Part shown: positions 55,640 through 64,000 of the stretch, piece by piece
How the letters are laid out: every line of letters starts with the position of its first letter
How positions within the stretch are numbered: the stretch's first letter is position 1
The notes under the pieces: generated by a model
The model's database searches: none
What the model was told of the DNA's origin: nothing
What the model saw: the letters and a program-made list of their open reading frames with translations, nothing else
Assembly (NCBI RefSeq): GCF_900215335.1
Contig: NZ_OCMT01000001.1
Coordinates: 372,001-436,000, forward strand
Length of the DNA stretch: 64,000 nt
Reading direction: 5' to 3'
Source: Pedobacter xixiisoli
Lineage (GTDB): Bacteria > Bacteroidota > Bacteroidia > Sphingobacteriales > Sphingobacteriaceae
Made by a program: the position numbers and the translations under genes

Positions 55640-58600
55640 ATGGTAAATTACATTACAATCTACCCTATGTTCAGGTTTCTTTTTATTCTCATGCTATGGG
55701 CATTTTCGCCAATAGTGTCTGCTCGTGCCAGCTACACTGCAGGTGAGAGAGCTATTGAGTTGTTGAAAGAAGCAGGTCTTCATTCGGATAATTATGTCCT
55801 TGGGGCGAATGTAAATGCCACTCCTCACAAGACTACAACTTATTCTTCTTATCAAGAAAACACTGGCATTTTTAATGCTAATTTTAATATTCCTCAAAAA
55901 GCTTATCTAAATAGATTTGGATTTTTCTTTTTTGAAAATTCATCAAAGGACTTTCGGTATTTCGGAATTCCTACCGCTAGTTTTACACACAATTCGACTG
56001 GTATTGCATGTGGTACAGAAAACGTAACTTTTACTAATAATTCTGTAGATGGGGTTAGTTATTTTTGGGACTTTGGCGATGGAAGCAACAGTACAGATAG
56101 AGACCCAACACATCTTTTTACAGCACCATTAGGGATAGATAAGAGTGAGTTTGTCGTTAGACTAACAGTTACCGCCGCGGATGGTACTACCGCAACAAGC
56201 ACTCAAAACATTTCCATTAAGCAATTGCCCGATGTTCGGTTAAGAGATAGAAGTGCTGTAAGCCAGTTTAGTAACTGTTTTGGAGGTCCTAGTATTACAA
56301 ATCCTAACTATACCATCAGTTTGGCTAATATTTCTCCTAACAGTGCGGGTATTGTAAGTTATACTGTAAATTGGGGAGATGGAACTGTAGTTACTGATTT
56401 AACTAATGCATCTTTTCCCATTACACACACTTATACAGCTTTAGGTATATTTCCATTTAGCATAATCGCTACTGGAGCTAATGGTTGTACAAATACAAAG
56501 ACGTATAGTATCATCAACCAAAGTAATCCGGCAGGGAGCTTTGGTACTTCAGGCAGCACAACAGGTCTTTGTGCTCCAGCAACATTACCATTTACCATCA
56601 GTAATTGGGAAGGTAATTCGCCAGGCACTGTTTACGAAATCAATTATGGTGACGGTACTACGGAAACTCTACAACATCCTTTAAATACAACAGGAGGACC
56701 TTTTGTCGTAAATCATGTATATAGAAGATCTTCTTGCCCTGAACGTTCTTTTACTGCAACATTAACAATAAGAAATGCATGTGATGTAACTCCGTTTACC
56801 ATCGGAAATATACAGGTTTTTACACCAGCAGTTGCCGATTTTGAAATTCCAGTAAGTAGGATTTGTCTGGGTAATTCTATTACGTTTCTAGATAGAACGA
56901 TAAGGGAAACCAATCCTGCTTGCTCTAGAGAAACTACTTATTATTGGGAATTTGGTGATGGGCAAACGAGTACAGAGATTAACCCAACACATACTTACAC
57001 CGCAATAGGTACGTATGAAGTTAAATTGACCACTACGAATTTTTGTGGTACGTCTGTACGAACGAAAACAGTTTGCGTAAACCCAGTGCCTGTAGCAAGT
57101 TTTACATTACCGGCCGCAGGTTGTGTGCCATTTGTGTTAAAGCCAACGAATACATCGAATTCGCCCATACCAAATTGTGGTGAAAATACCTATCAATGGA
57201 GTGTAACTAGCAAAGCTCAAACAGATTGTGACCAAGCTCCATCATTGCCAACTTATGTGAATGGTACGAGCTCCGCTTCGGAAAACCCAGAGTTTAATTT
57301 TACTACTCCAGGTATTTACACCATTCAATTGGTGATTACAAATTCAGACGGTAGCTGCGTTTCGGTGCCCTATACCCAGGATATTACTATAAAAGCTAGG
57401 CCCGAAGTCCGATTTAACTCGCCAAATTATCAAGTATGTGAAGGCAGCGGTTTTACGCCAACAATAACAATAAAAAATTGCTACTCTGTAGGGCCAGTTC
57501 AGTATGCCTGGACCTTTCCAGGTTCTACAACACCAACCTCAAATTTAGAGAATCCCACAAATATTATTTATCCCACAAAAGGAACTTATACTGTTGGATT
57601 GACCGTAACTACAGAATGCGGTTCAGTCTCGACGAGTACAAATATTACAGTAAATGAAGTTCCAATATTAAATCCAATAACTGATATTACCCAATGTAAT
57701 GGTGTGGCTATACCTACTACTAATTTTAGTACTAGTACTACTGGAGCAGCCACCTACACATGGACAAACAGTAACACCGCCATAGGTTTGGCTGCCTCTG
57801 GAGTTGGTAACCTGCCATCGTTTATTGCTAGAAATACTGGAACAACACCGATAACTGCAACGATAACGGTGACGCCGACAGCCACTATTGGAAGTTGCGG
57901 GGGAGTACCTAGGACGTTTACGATTACTGTAAACCCAAATGTTGAGCCAGCTAATGCAGGTACTGATTTAAACTTGTGTGATGTGACAAGTGCCCAATTA
58001 AATGCAACACCAGCAGCTACTGGTGGTTTTTGGTCTGTAGTTACGGGAATAGGGCTCACTTTTGCAGATGCGAACCAGCCAAACACAACAGTCAACGGAT
58101 TAGTACCAGGCAATTCTTATGTAATAAAATGGACTGTAAGGGGCTATCCACCTTGTGGAGACTCGGAAAGCAGGTTAAATATCACCGTTTCAAGGCCGAC
58201 ACTAGCTGGTACAACTACGGGCGACAATATTTATTGTGGTACGTCTGGCTCTGGAAATATCATATTATCTGGTCATGTAGGTTCGGTTATCCGCTGGGAA
58301 CAATCCACGAACGAAACCACTTGGACTGCGGTAACTCCTGCCAATACTACTCCAACCTTAAACTATAATAACATTACCACTACAACTTTTTTTAGAGCAG
58401 TGGTTAGAAGTGGCGGTTGCGGTGAATTAGCGTCTAATGCTACTAAAATACAAATTACTCCAAAACCTCCGATACCCGCCACTACATTAAATTATACGTA
58501 TTGTTTAAATGAGACGGCAACTCAGCTAACTGCTATCGGAACGGATTTAAAATGGTACAGAGCACCATTAAATAGCGCTAATCTACTTACTGAAGCACCA

Positions 58601-61600
58601 ACACCAATTACCTCTACAGCTGGTACTTTTACTTTTTACGTTACACAAACCGTTGATGGCTGTGAAAGTGACCCCGCAACGATTACTGTAAGGGTAAATC
58701 CGACCATTGCTAATAATAATATCTCTGCTGATCAAACCATTTGTTTAAATAGTACAGCTGCTTTGTTGAGGAATAGTGGAGCTGCTTTAGCTGGTGGATC
58801 TGGTTCGTATACTTACCAATGGCAGATATCTGCAAATGGAACAGATTTTACAGACATCACTTTAGGCGGAAATGGTTTAGATTATCAGCCTGTGGCAGTA
58901 ACTGCTGATAGTTATTATCGTAGAATTGTAACAAGTGGTACCTGTTCTTCTACATCAAATACCATAAAAATTACAGTACAGGGCGAGTTAACGAGTTTCA
59001 ATATTTCTGCCAACCAAACTATTTGTTACAGTAGCGTACCGGCAAAATTAATAGGCGAAGTTCCGGTAGGGGGTAGCGGTACCTATAATTATGTATGGCA
59101 GCAATCTACAGTTTCGGCTGCTACTGGTTTTACCACCATTTCTGGTGCAACTGATGTAGATTATCAACCAACCGCATTAACTCAAACTACTTATTATAGA
59201 AGAACAGTTAACAGTGGTTCTTGTAACGCTACATCTAGTGTGGTGACGGTAAAAGTAACTCCACAAGTTTCGGTACAACAACTGCCTGATGTAGTATCAT
59301 GTGTTGGAGCAAACCAAAGCGGAATTAATTTTTCTGCTAATTTAAGCAGTGCCAATGTCAGTTATGAATGGACGAATAACGAAACAGGTATAGGGCTGGC
59401 AACAAGTGGAACAGGCGCTATTCCAAGTTTTGTTACAACTAACGCGGTTAAACGACCGTTGATTGCAACCATCACTTATAAAGCAATTTATACGGAAGAT
59501 GGTGTTCGATGTGAATCGCCGAGTAAAAGTTTCAACATTACCATTTTACCAAGCATCGCAATTACGAGTGCGTTAGTTGATCAAACCTTATGTTCTGGAG
59601 TTTCTGCTGCTGCAATACCGTTGACATCAGACCAAGAAACATTTGCGGGAGCTAGTGTTAGCTACCGTTGGGCATCTTCTGTAGCCATCGGTTTAACCAA
59701 CGGTACAGGAAGTCAAATACCTTCATTTACTACTATTAACTCAACTACTTCACCTATAACTAGTACAATTACGGTTACGCCTTTGTATACTTACGGAGGC
59801 AGGACTTGCGAAGGTGTTCCAACGACTTATCAAATTACCATAAATCCGGCACCGAGGGTAGATTTTTCAATACCTAACCAGACTATTTGCAGTGGAACAG
59901 CTTCTGATGAAGTAGATTTAACAAGTGCTACAAGTAATGTAACCATCTCTTGGACGGCAACGCCTGTAGCCGGAATTACTGGCTTACAAACCAGCGGTAG
60001 CAATACTATTCCCATTCAAAATTTAGCTAATACTACCAATGCTCCAATTACTATTACTTACGTGGCTAAGGCAACTACCAATGGCGATGCTGCTTGTGAA
60101 GGGATTTTAACAGAGTACAGAATTACCGTAAATCCTGTTCCGGTAGTTACAGCGAGTGCCACAAACAAAACTATTTGTAGCAACGAGAATGTAAATGTAA
60201 GCTTAAGTAGTAACGTTACCGGGACTAGTTTTTCTTGGACGGTAACTGCAAATGCTAATGTTACAGGTATAGCAAATGGGTCGGGAATTAGTATCAATCA
60301 GGTGCTAGTAAATACCTCTACAGTACCTCAAACAGTAACTTATACCGTTGTGCCGACGTTTACAAATGGCTCAGTAAATTGTAATGGAGTACCAGTAGAC
60401 ATCAATGTAATTGTAAATCCTGCGCCAATAGTTACTTATTCTGCTAGCAATGCAGAAATATGTTCGGGACAAACTACAGCTGCTGTTACATTGAGTAGTG
60501 TAACTCCTAACGCGGTAATTACTTGGGAGGCAATTGTTCCTACTGGTATTACTGGAATGAGTACAATTTCTGGCAATGCAAACATACCAGCAGAAACTTT
60601 GGTAAATACTACTAATTTGCCTTTAACTGTAGTTTATAGGGCAACTGCAAAAACTAATGATGCCAATGCTTGTGCAGGATTCGTGGCTGAGTATCGAGTT
60701 ATCGTTAATCCGCAAGCTAGGCTAACAAACACTGTATTAAGCCAACAAATTTGTTCTGGAGCCTTTGCTTCCGAAGTGCTTTTACAAAGTAATGTTGTAG
60801 GTACTTCTTTTTCGTGGACTGCCACAAGTAGTTCTGCTAGTGTTACTGGTTTTGCAGCTAGCGGCACAGGTAACATTCCTCGCCAGCAAATTGTAAATTC
60901 TAGTACCGAAACTCAAAGGATAACCTATCAGATTACACTCAATGCTTATGGCTGTGAAGGTACTTCGGCAGTTTATGAGATATTAATTAGTCCATCTCCA
61001 GTATTTACTAGTAGCGTTGCAAATACAGAAATTTGTAGTGGCGGTACCTTTAATTATACCCCAACTAGTTCTACTTCGGGAGTTACATTTAGATGGACTA
61101 GGGCGGCAGTGCCAGGCATCAGCAATAGTGCTGCAACTGGTACTGGTGTAGATGCGGCAGCGACTATTAGTGAGGTGCTTATAAATACTACGGTAAACCC
61201 AATTGATGTAACCTACGAGTACGAAATGAGTATCAACGGTTGTTCGTCTGGAATTAGAATACCGATAGTGGTAACGGTTAATCCGCAAGCTACTGCGAAT
61301 TTTGGATTGTCGCCAGTAAACGGATGCTCGCCGCTCAATTTAGTGATAAAAAATTTAAACTCGAGGGCTTTGCCAGCTACTTATACCGTTGATTTTGGTG
61401 ATGGTAGCCCGATTGAAGTATATAACGATACCAGAGATATTACTCACATATACGAAAATAATACCTCGACGGTAAGATTGTTTTATGTGACGATTACGAC
61501 TAGAAATGAGTGCGGAGAATCTATTTCTAGGCCTTACGAAATTAGGGTGCAGCCGCAAACAGTATTTTCTAGATTGGTGTTAGATGCTACACAAAGTTTT

Positions 61601-63922
61601 GGATGTTCGCCATTTACAGTAGATTTTACTTCAACTAATCAATCTACTGGGGGTAATTTATTTACTTGGGATTTCGGTGATGGTTCACCTATACGCCAAA
61701 CCCGTACTGTGAACGAAAATATTACACATACTTTTGCCGCACCTGGCGATTATACCGTTACTCTTACTGCAACAAACGGTTGTTCTACCGTATCCAGCAC
61801 AGAAACGATCACGGTTTATCCTCAAATTAATACAGATTTTAGGATTAGTACACCACAGGAATGTGTTAATAAAGAAGTTTCATTTACCAATCTATCCGAT
61901 CCGCAATTTACCTCTTTGTGGGATTTTGGCGATGGTACCACCAGCACCGAAATAAATCCGAAACATACTTATACTACTCCAGGCGTAAAAACCGTAACCT
62001 TAAGGTCTACTAGGATTTATCCTAATGGAGGTACTTGTTCAACTATAGCGGTAAGGACTATCGAAATTCTAGCAGCTCCAGCAGCAAGTTTTACGACCAA
62101 TTCAGGTAGCCTTAATTGCGGTCCGTTTACTTTAGAAGTCCGTGCAAATGGAACTAATGCAATAAACGTAGAATGGGATTTTGGCGATCCAACTAGTGCT
62201 AACAATACTGCAGTAGGTTTAAGTGCAAGCCACACTTACATCACAGCTGGTGATTATGTGGTGACTTCAAGAACGTACAATTCGCAAGGTTGTAGCAATG
62301 TCAGTACCCAAATAATTAGAATTACAGAAAGTCCAATTGCTAACTTCTCTGCATCTACTGATAACATCTGTGGTACAACTGGAAATGTTAATTTCCGAAA
62401 CGAAACAACTTTTGGAGGTACTGGTACAGTTACCTACAAATGGTTTGTGAACAATGCTCAGGTGGCTACCAGCACCGATCTAAATCATGCTTTTATAGTG
62501 CCGACCGGGGCAACACTACCTTACATTTTCACCGTAAAACTAGAAGCATCCAATATCGTTGGTTGTAAAACAACGCAAGAGAAAACAGTACAATTTAACC
62601 CACTTCCAAGAGCAGTTTTTAATCTGGCACAAACAAGGGGGTGCGCACCTTTTACCTTACAAATAAATAATCAGTCTACTAACTCAGACCAGTACGAATG
62701 GTATTTAGATGGAGCTTTGGTTTCTACACTTCGCAATCCTACAGATATTGTCTTGAGTGATTTTGATAGAACTTATAGCCTTAGGTTATTGGTTAAAAAT
62801 CAATATGGATGTACGGAAAACGAACAAATTGTACAGGTGTCGACCTATGCTTTTCTAAAAGCAGAATTTGATGTGGCTAACGACTTAAGCTGTAATGGTG
62901 TATTAGATCTTCAGATTACAAATAGAAGCGTTGGTGCTACAACCTATACTTGGGATTATGGAGATGGCTCACCTATCTACGTTGGTAGTAACCCTACACA
63001 TAGCTACGGCAGACAAGGAGTGTTCACATTAAAACTCACAGCAAGTAACGGATTTTGTTCTGATATTTTTACCAAAACTATAACCGTATCTAATCCAGTA
63101 AGAGCATCGTTTTCGAGTGATGTTAGAAATGGATGTAACCAGTTAACCGTTAGATTTAGAAATACATCTATCAATGCAACAGAATACTATTGGGATTTTG
63201 GAGATGGCTCTTTCTCTAGAGAAGAAAATCCTCAGCACCAATATGCATCTTCAAGTACTTCTTATACTGTAAAATTAATAGCAACTAATCAATATGGCTG
63301 CAGAGACGAGGTGTCTGCCACTAATTTCGTTACTGTTTTACCTCCACCGCAAGCTATTATACAGATAGCACCTAGTAGTATCATAAAAGTTCCCGATTAT
63401 AGTTTTCAATTTAAAGCGGTTACTACTGATGACATTATTCTCTATAGATGGGAGTTTGGAGACGGTACCGGTTCTGATAGAAGTGAAGTGACACATAAAT
63501 ATGATAGGTTTGGTACTTATAACGTGAAGCTACATATTACTAATAGGGCTAATTGTACCACTATAATTGAAGAACAAGTAACAATTTTGGATTTTCCGGG
63601 TTACCTATATATTCCTAATGCATTTGAGCCGGAAAACTTAAATAACGACTTGAAGGTGTTTAAGGTAAAAGGTAGTGGTTTGGCAACTTATCACTTTAAG
63701 GTTTTCAATAAATGGGGACAAATGATTTGGCAAACAACTAAGTTAGATGACCAAGGTGCACCAATAGAACATTGGGATGGTATGCACAATGGTCAATTGC
63801 TGCCTATTGGAGCTTATTTTTGGCAAGCAGAAGCTACATTCATTAATGGGGGAGTTTGGAAAGGCATGAAATACGGCAATAAGTCGGAAAGTAAAAATGG
63901 GGTTATTCATTTAATAAGATAG
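55640..63922 (+). CDS. Giant PKD-repeat surface protein with T9SS type B C-terminal domain
   Basis: A 2,760-residue protein. The signal peptide (MFRFLFILMLWAFSP...) probably starts at the second ATG, 55667. Residues about 110-660 hold PKD domains with WDFGDG or WGDG cores. About 660-1210 is Ig-like. About 1210-1883 is a tandem array of seven PKD-like repeats of about 96 residues. About 1885-2660 holds nine more PKD-type domains, several with WDFGDGS and NPxHxY motifs. The last 95 residues (YLYIPNAFEPENLNNDLKVF ... GAYFWQAEATF) are the gliding-motility-associated CHU_C sorting domain of T9SS type B. It should be exported and anchored on the surface as an adhesin or motility-linked protein. The next gene begins in contact with it. 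No enzyme domain was found. Confidence 0.93.
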   Translation: MVNYITIYPMFRFLFILMLWAFSPIVSARASYTAGERAIELLKEAGLHSDNYVLGANVNATPHKTTTYSSYQENTGIFNANFNIPQKAYLNRFGFFFFENSSKDFRYFGIPTASFTHNSTGIACGTENVTFTNNSVDGVSYFWDFGDGSNSTDRDPTHLFTAPLGIDKSEFVVRLTVTAADGTTATSTQNISIKQLPDVRLRDRSAVSQFSNCFGGPSITNPNYTISLANISPNSAGIVSYTVNWGDGTVVTDLTNASFPITHTYTALGIFPFSIIATGANGCTNTKTYSIINQSNPAGSFGTSGSTTGLCAPATLPFTISNWEGNSPGTVYEINYGDGTTETLQHPLNTTGGPFVVNHVYRRSSCPERSFTATLTIRNACDVTPFTIGNIQVFTPAVADFEIPVSRICLGNSITFLDRTIRETNPACSRETTYYWEFGDGQTSTEINPTHTYTAIGTYEVKLTTTNFCGTSVRTKTVCVNPVPVASFTLPAAGCVPFVLKPTNTSNSPIPNCGENTYQWSVTSKAQTDCDQAPSLPTYVNGTSSASENPEFNFTTPGIYTIQLVITNSDGSCVSVPYTQDITIKARPEVRFNSPNYQVCEGSGFTPTITIKNCYSVGPVQYAWTFPGSTTPTSNLENPTNIIYPTKGTYTVGLTVTTECGSVSTSTNITVNEVPILNPITDITQCNGVAIPTTNFSTSTTGAATYTWTNSNTAIGLAASGVGNLPSFIARNTGTTPITATITVTPTATIGSCGGVPRTFTITVNPNVEPANAGTDLNLCDVTSAQLNATPAATGGFWSVVTGIGLTFADANQPNTTVNGLVPGNSYVIKWTVRGYPPCGDSESRLNITVSRPTLAGTTTGDNIYCGTSGSGNIILSGHVGSVIRWEQSTNETTWTAVTPANTTPTLNYNNITTTTFFRAVVRSGGCGELASNATKIQITPKPPIPATTLNYTYCLNETATQLTAIGTDLKWYRAPLNSANLLTEAPTPITSTAGTFTFYVTQTVDGCESDPATITVRVNPTIANNNISADQTICLNSTAALLRNSGAALAGGSGSYTYQWQISANGTDFTDITLGGNGLDYQPVAVTADSYYRRIVTSGTCSSTSNTIKITVQGELTSFNISANQTICYSSVPAKLIGEVPVGGSGTYNYVWQQSTVSAATGFTTISGATDVDYQPTALTQTTYYRRTVNSGSCNATSSVVTVKVTPQVSVQQLPDVVSCVGANQSGINFSANLSSANVSYEWTNNETGIGLATSGTGAIPSFVTTNAVKRPLIATITYKAIYTEDGVRCESPSKSFNITILPSIAITSALVDQTLCSGVSAAAIPLTSDQETFAGASVSYRWASSVAIGLTNGTGSQIPSFTTINSTTSPITSTITVTPLYTYGGRTCEGVPTTYQITINPAPRVDFSIPNQTICSGTASDEVDLTSATSNVTISWTATPVAGITGLQTSGSNTIPIQNLANTTNAPITITYVAKATTNGDAACEGILTEYRITVNPVPVVTASATNKTICSNENVNVSLSSNVTGTSFSWTVTANANVTGIANGSGISINQVLVNTSTVPQTVTYTVVPTFTNGSVNCNGVPVDINVIVNPAPIVTYSASNAEICSGQTTAAVTLSSVTPNAVITWEAIVPTGITGMSTISGNANIPAETLVNTTNLPLTVVYRATAKTNDANACAGFVAEYRVIVNPQARLTNTVLSQQICSGAFASEVLLQSNVVGTSFSWTATSSSASVTGFAASGTGNIPRQQIVNSSTETQRITYQITLNAYGCEGTSAVYEILISPSPVFTSSVANTEICSGGTFNYTPTSSTSGVTFRWTRAAVPGISNSAATGTGVDAAATISEVLINTTVNPIDVTYEYEMSINGCSSGIRIPIVVTVNPQATANFGLSPVNGCSPLNLVIKNLNSRALPATYTVDFGDGSPIEVYNDTRDITHIYENNTSTVRLFYVTITTRNECGESISRPYEIRVQPQTVFSRLVLDATQSFGCSPFTVDFTSTNQSTGGNLFTWDFGDGSPIRQTRTVNENITHTFAAPGDYTVTLTATNGCSTVSSTETITVYPQINTDFRISTPQECVNKEVSFTNLSDPQFTSLWDFGDGTTSTEINPKHTYTTPGVKTVTLRSTRIYPNGGTCSTIAVRTIEILAAPAASFTTNSGSLNCGPFTLEVRANGTNAINVEWDFGDPTSANNTAVGLSASHTYITAGDYVVTSRTYNSQGCSNVSTQIIRITESPIANFSASTDNICGTTGNVNFRNETTFGGTGTVTYKWFVNNAQVATSTDLNHAFIVPTGATLPYIFTVKLEASNIVGCKTTQEKTVQFNPLPRAVFNLAQTRGCAPFTLQINNQSTNSDQYEWYLDGALVSTLRNPTDIVLSDFDRTYSLRLLVKNQYGCTENEQIVQVSTYAFLKAEFDVANDLSCNGVLDLQITNRSVGATTYTWDYGDGSPIYVGSNPTHSYGRQGVFTLKLTASNGFCSDIFTKTITVSNPVRASFSSDVRNGCNQLTVRFRNTSINATEYYWDFGDGSFSREENPQHQYASSSTSYTVKLIATNQYGCRDEVSATNFVTVLPPPQAIIQIAPSSIIKVPDYSFQFKAVTTDDIILYRWEFGDGTGSDRSEVTHKYDRFGTYNVKLHITNRANCTTIIEEQVTILDFPGYLYIPNAFEPENLNNDLKVFKVKGSGLATYHFKVFNKWGQMIWQTTKLDDQGAPIEHWDGMHNGQLLPIGAYFWQAEATFINGGVWKGMKYGNKSESKNGVIHLIR
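59267..61288 (+). repeat. Seven tandem 96-residue PKD-like repeats
   Basis: Encoded residues 1210-1883 divide into seven units starting near VSVQQLPDVVSC, ITSALVDQTLCSG, VDFSIPNQTICSG, VTASATNKTICSN, VTYSASNAEICSG, LTNTVLSQQICSG and FTSSVANTEICSG. Each then has a W core, a G-x-G-x-I-P turn and ends in NP. An eighth unit is at about residues 673-770. The units differ at most positions, so the array is old or under diversifying change. Confidence 0.8.
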
Positions 63923-64000
63923 ATGTACAAACTAATTTTAAAATACGCTTGTGCAATTTTGATGGTTGGCAGTATCGGGATCACTGCTAAAGCACAAGAC
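63923..64000 (+). CDS. Start of a probable PorP/SprF-type outer-membrane protein, cut by window end
   Basis: The first 26 codons (MYKLILKYACAILMVGSIGI, then TAKAQD) are a signal peptide with an AKAQ cleavage site. The start codon follows the previous stop codon without a gap, so the genes are coupled. Genes right after CHU_C-domain giants are commonly PorP/SprF partners that help T9SS type B cargo. That identity is inferred from position only; no mature sequence is visible. Confidence 0.5.
   Translation, partial: MYKLILKYACAILMVGSIGITAKAQD

Noticed and set aside
57754..58113. 119-codon minus-strand frame within the PKD giant
   Set aside because: It lies fully inside the large gene in antisense, where low-stop codon bias of Thr/Asn-rich repeats makes long shadow frames common.

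Overview
The window looks like chromosome of a low-GC Bacteroidota bacterium, most likely Sphingobacteriaceae and close to Pedobacter. The grounds are SusC/SusD pairs, a hybrid two-component system (HTCS), TAnnTTTG-type -7 elements, two type IX secretion (T9SS) sorting domains, and dispersed palindromic repeats of the kind common in that group. The genus is inferred from style only.

Positions 1-40189 form a large polysaccharide utilisation region. It starts inside a GH2 gene, followed closely by a GH35-like protein without a catalytic barrel, a GH3 beta-glucosidase and the HTCS regulator. After a block of palindromes come a GH88 unsaturated uronyl hydrolase, a GH28-like beta-helix protein, and a susC-susD-susE-like-DUF4832 operon. 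A second susC-susD-susC-susD operon follows, then a LacI-family regulator, an operon of FAD oxidoreductase, sodium:solute symporter and sialate O-acetylesterase, and a T9SS beta-helix protein. All genes are on the + strand.

Two regulons can be read from the DNA. Three promoters (before GH88, the first susC and the T9SS beta-helix gene) carry the same direct repeat of 15-bp half-sites with 21-bp period, always 20 bp before a TAGTTTTG -7 element. This is the expected form of an HTCS operator. Two other promoters (before the second susC operon and the FAD operon flanking lacI) carry paired GGGAACGTTCCC-like palindromes with 19-bp period, both 46 bp before a -7-like element, and these are probably LacI-family sites. 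GH88 implies an acidic glycan first cut by a lyase; no classical lyase is visible, and the co-regulated beta-helix protein is a candidate.

Positions 40190-46358 hold a tRNA-His (minus strand) and a redox cluster: ankyrin-repeat protein, DUF2271 protein with a flavinylation-like DGKTGAS motif, PepSY-flavodoxin-reductase fusion, and ApbE FMN transferase. A palindrome in its promoter suggests metal-type repression.

Positions 46359-55577 are mostly housekeeping: a small conserved protein, a LysE-type exporter, two FucP/GluP-type sugar transporters, a dCMP deaminase, guaA, a periplasmic-binding-like lipoprotein and an RNA m5C methyltransferase, separated by dispersed repeats. Positions 55640-64000 encode a 2,760-residue PKD-repeat surface protein with a T9SS type B C-terminus, directly followed by the start of a probable PorP/SprF-type gene cut by the window edge.
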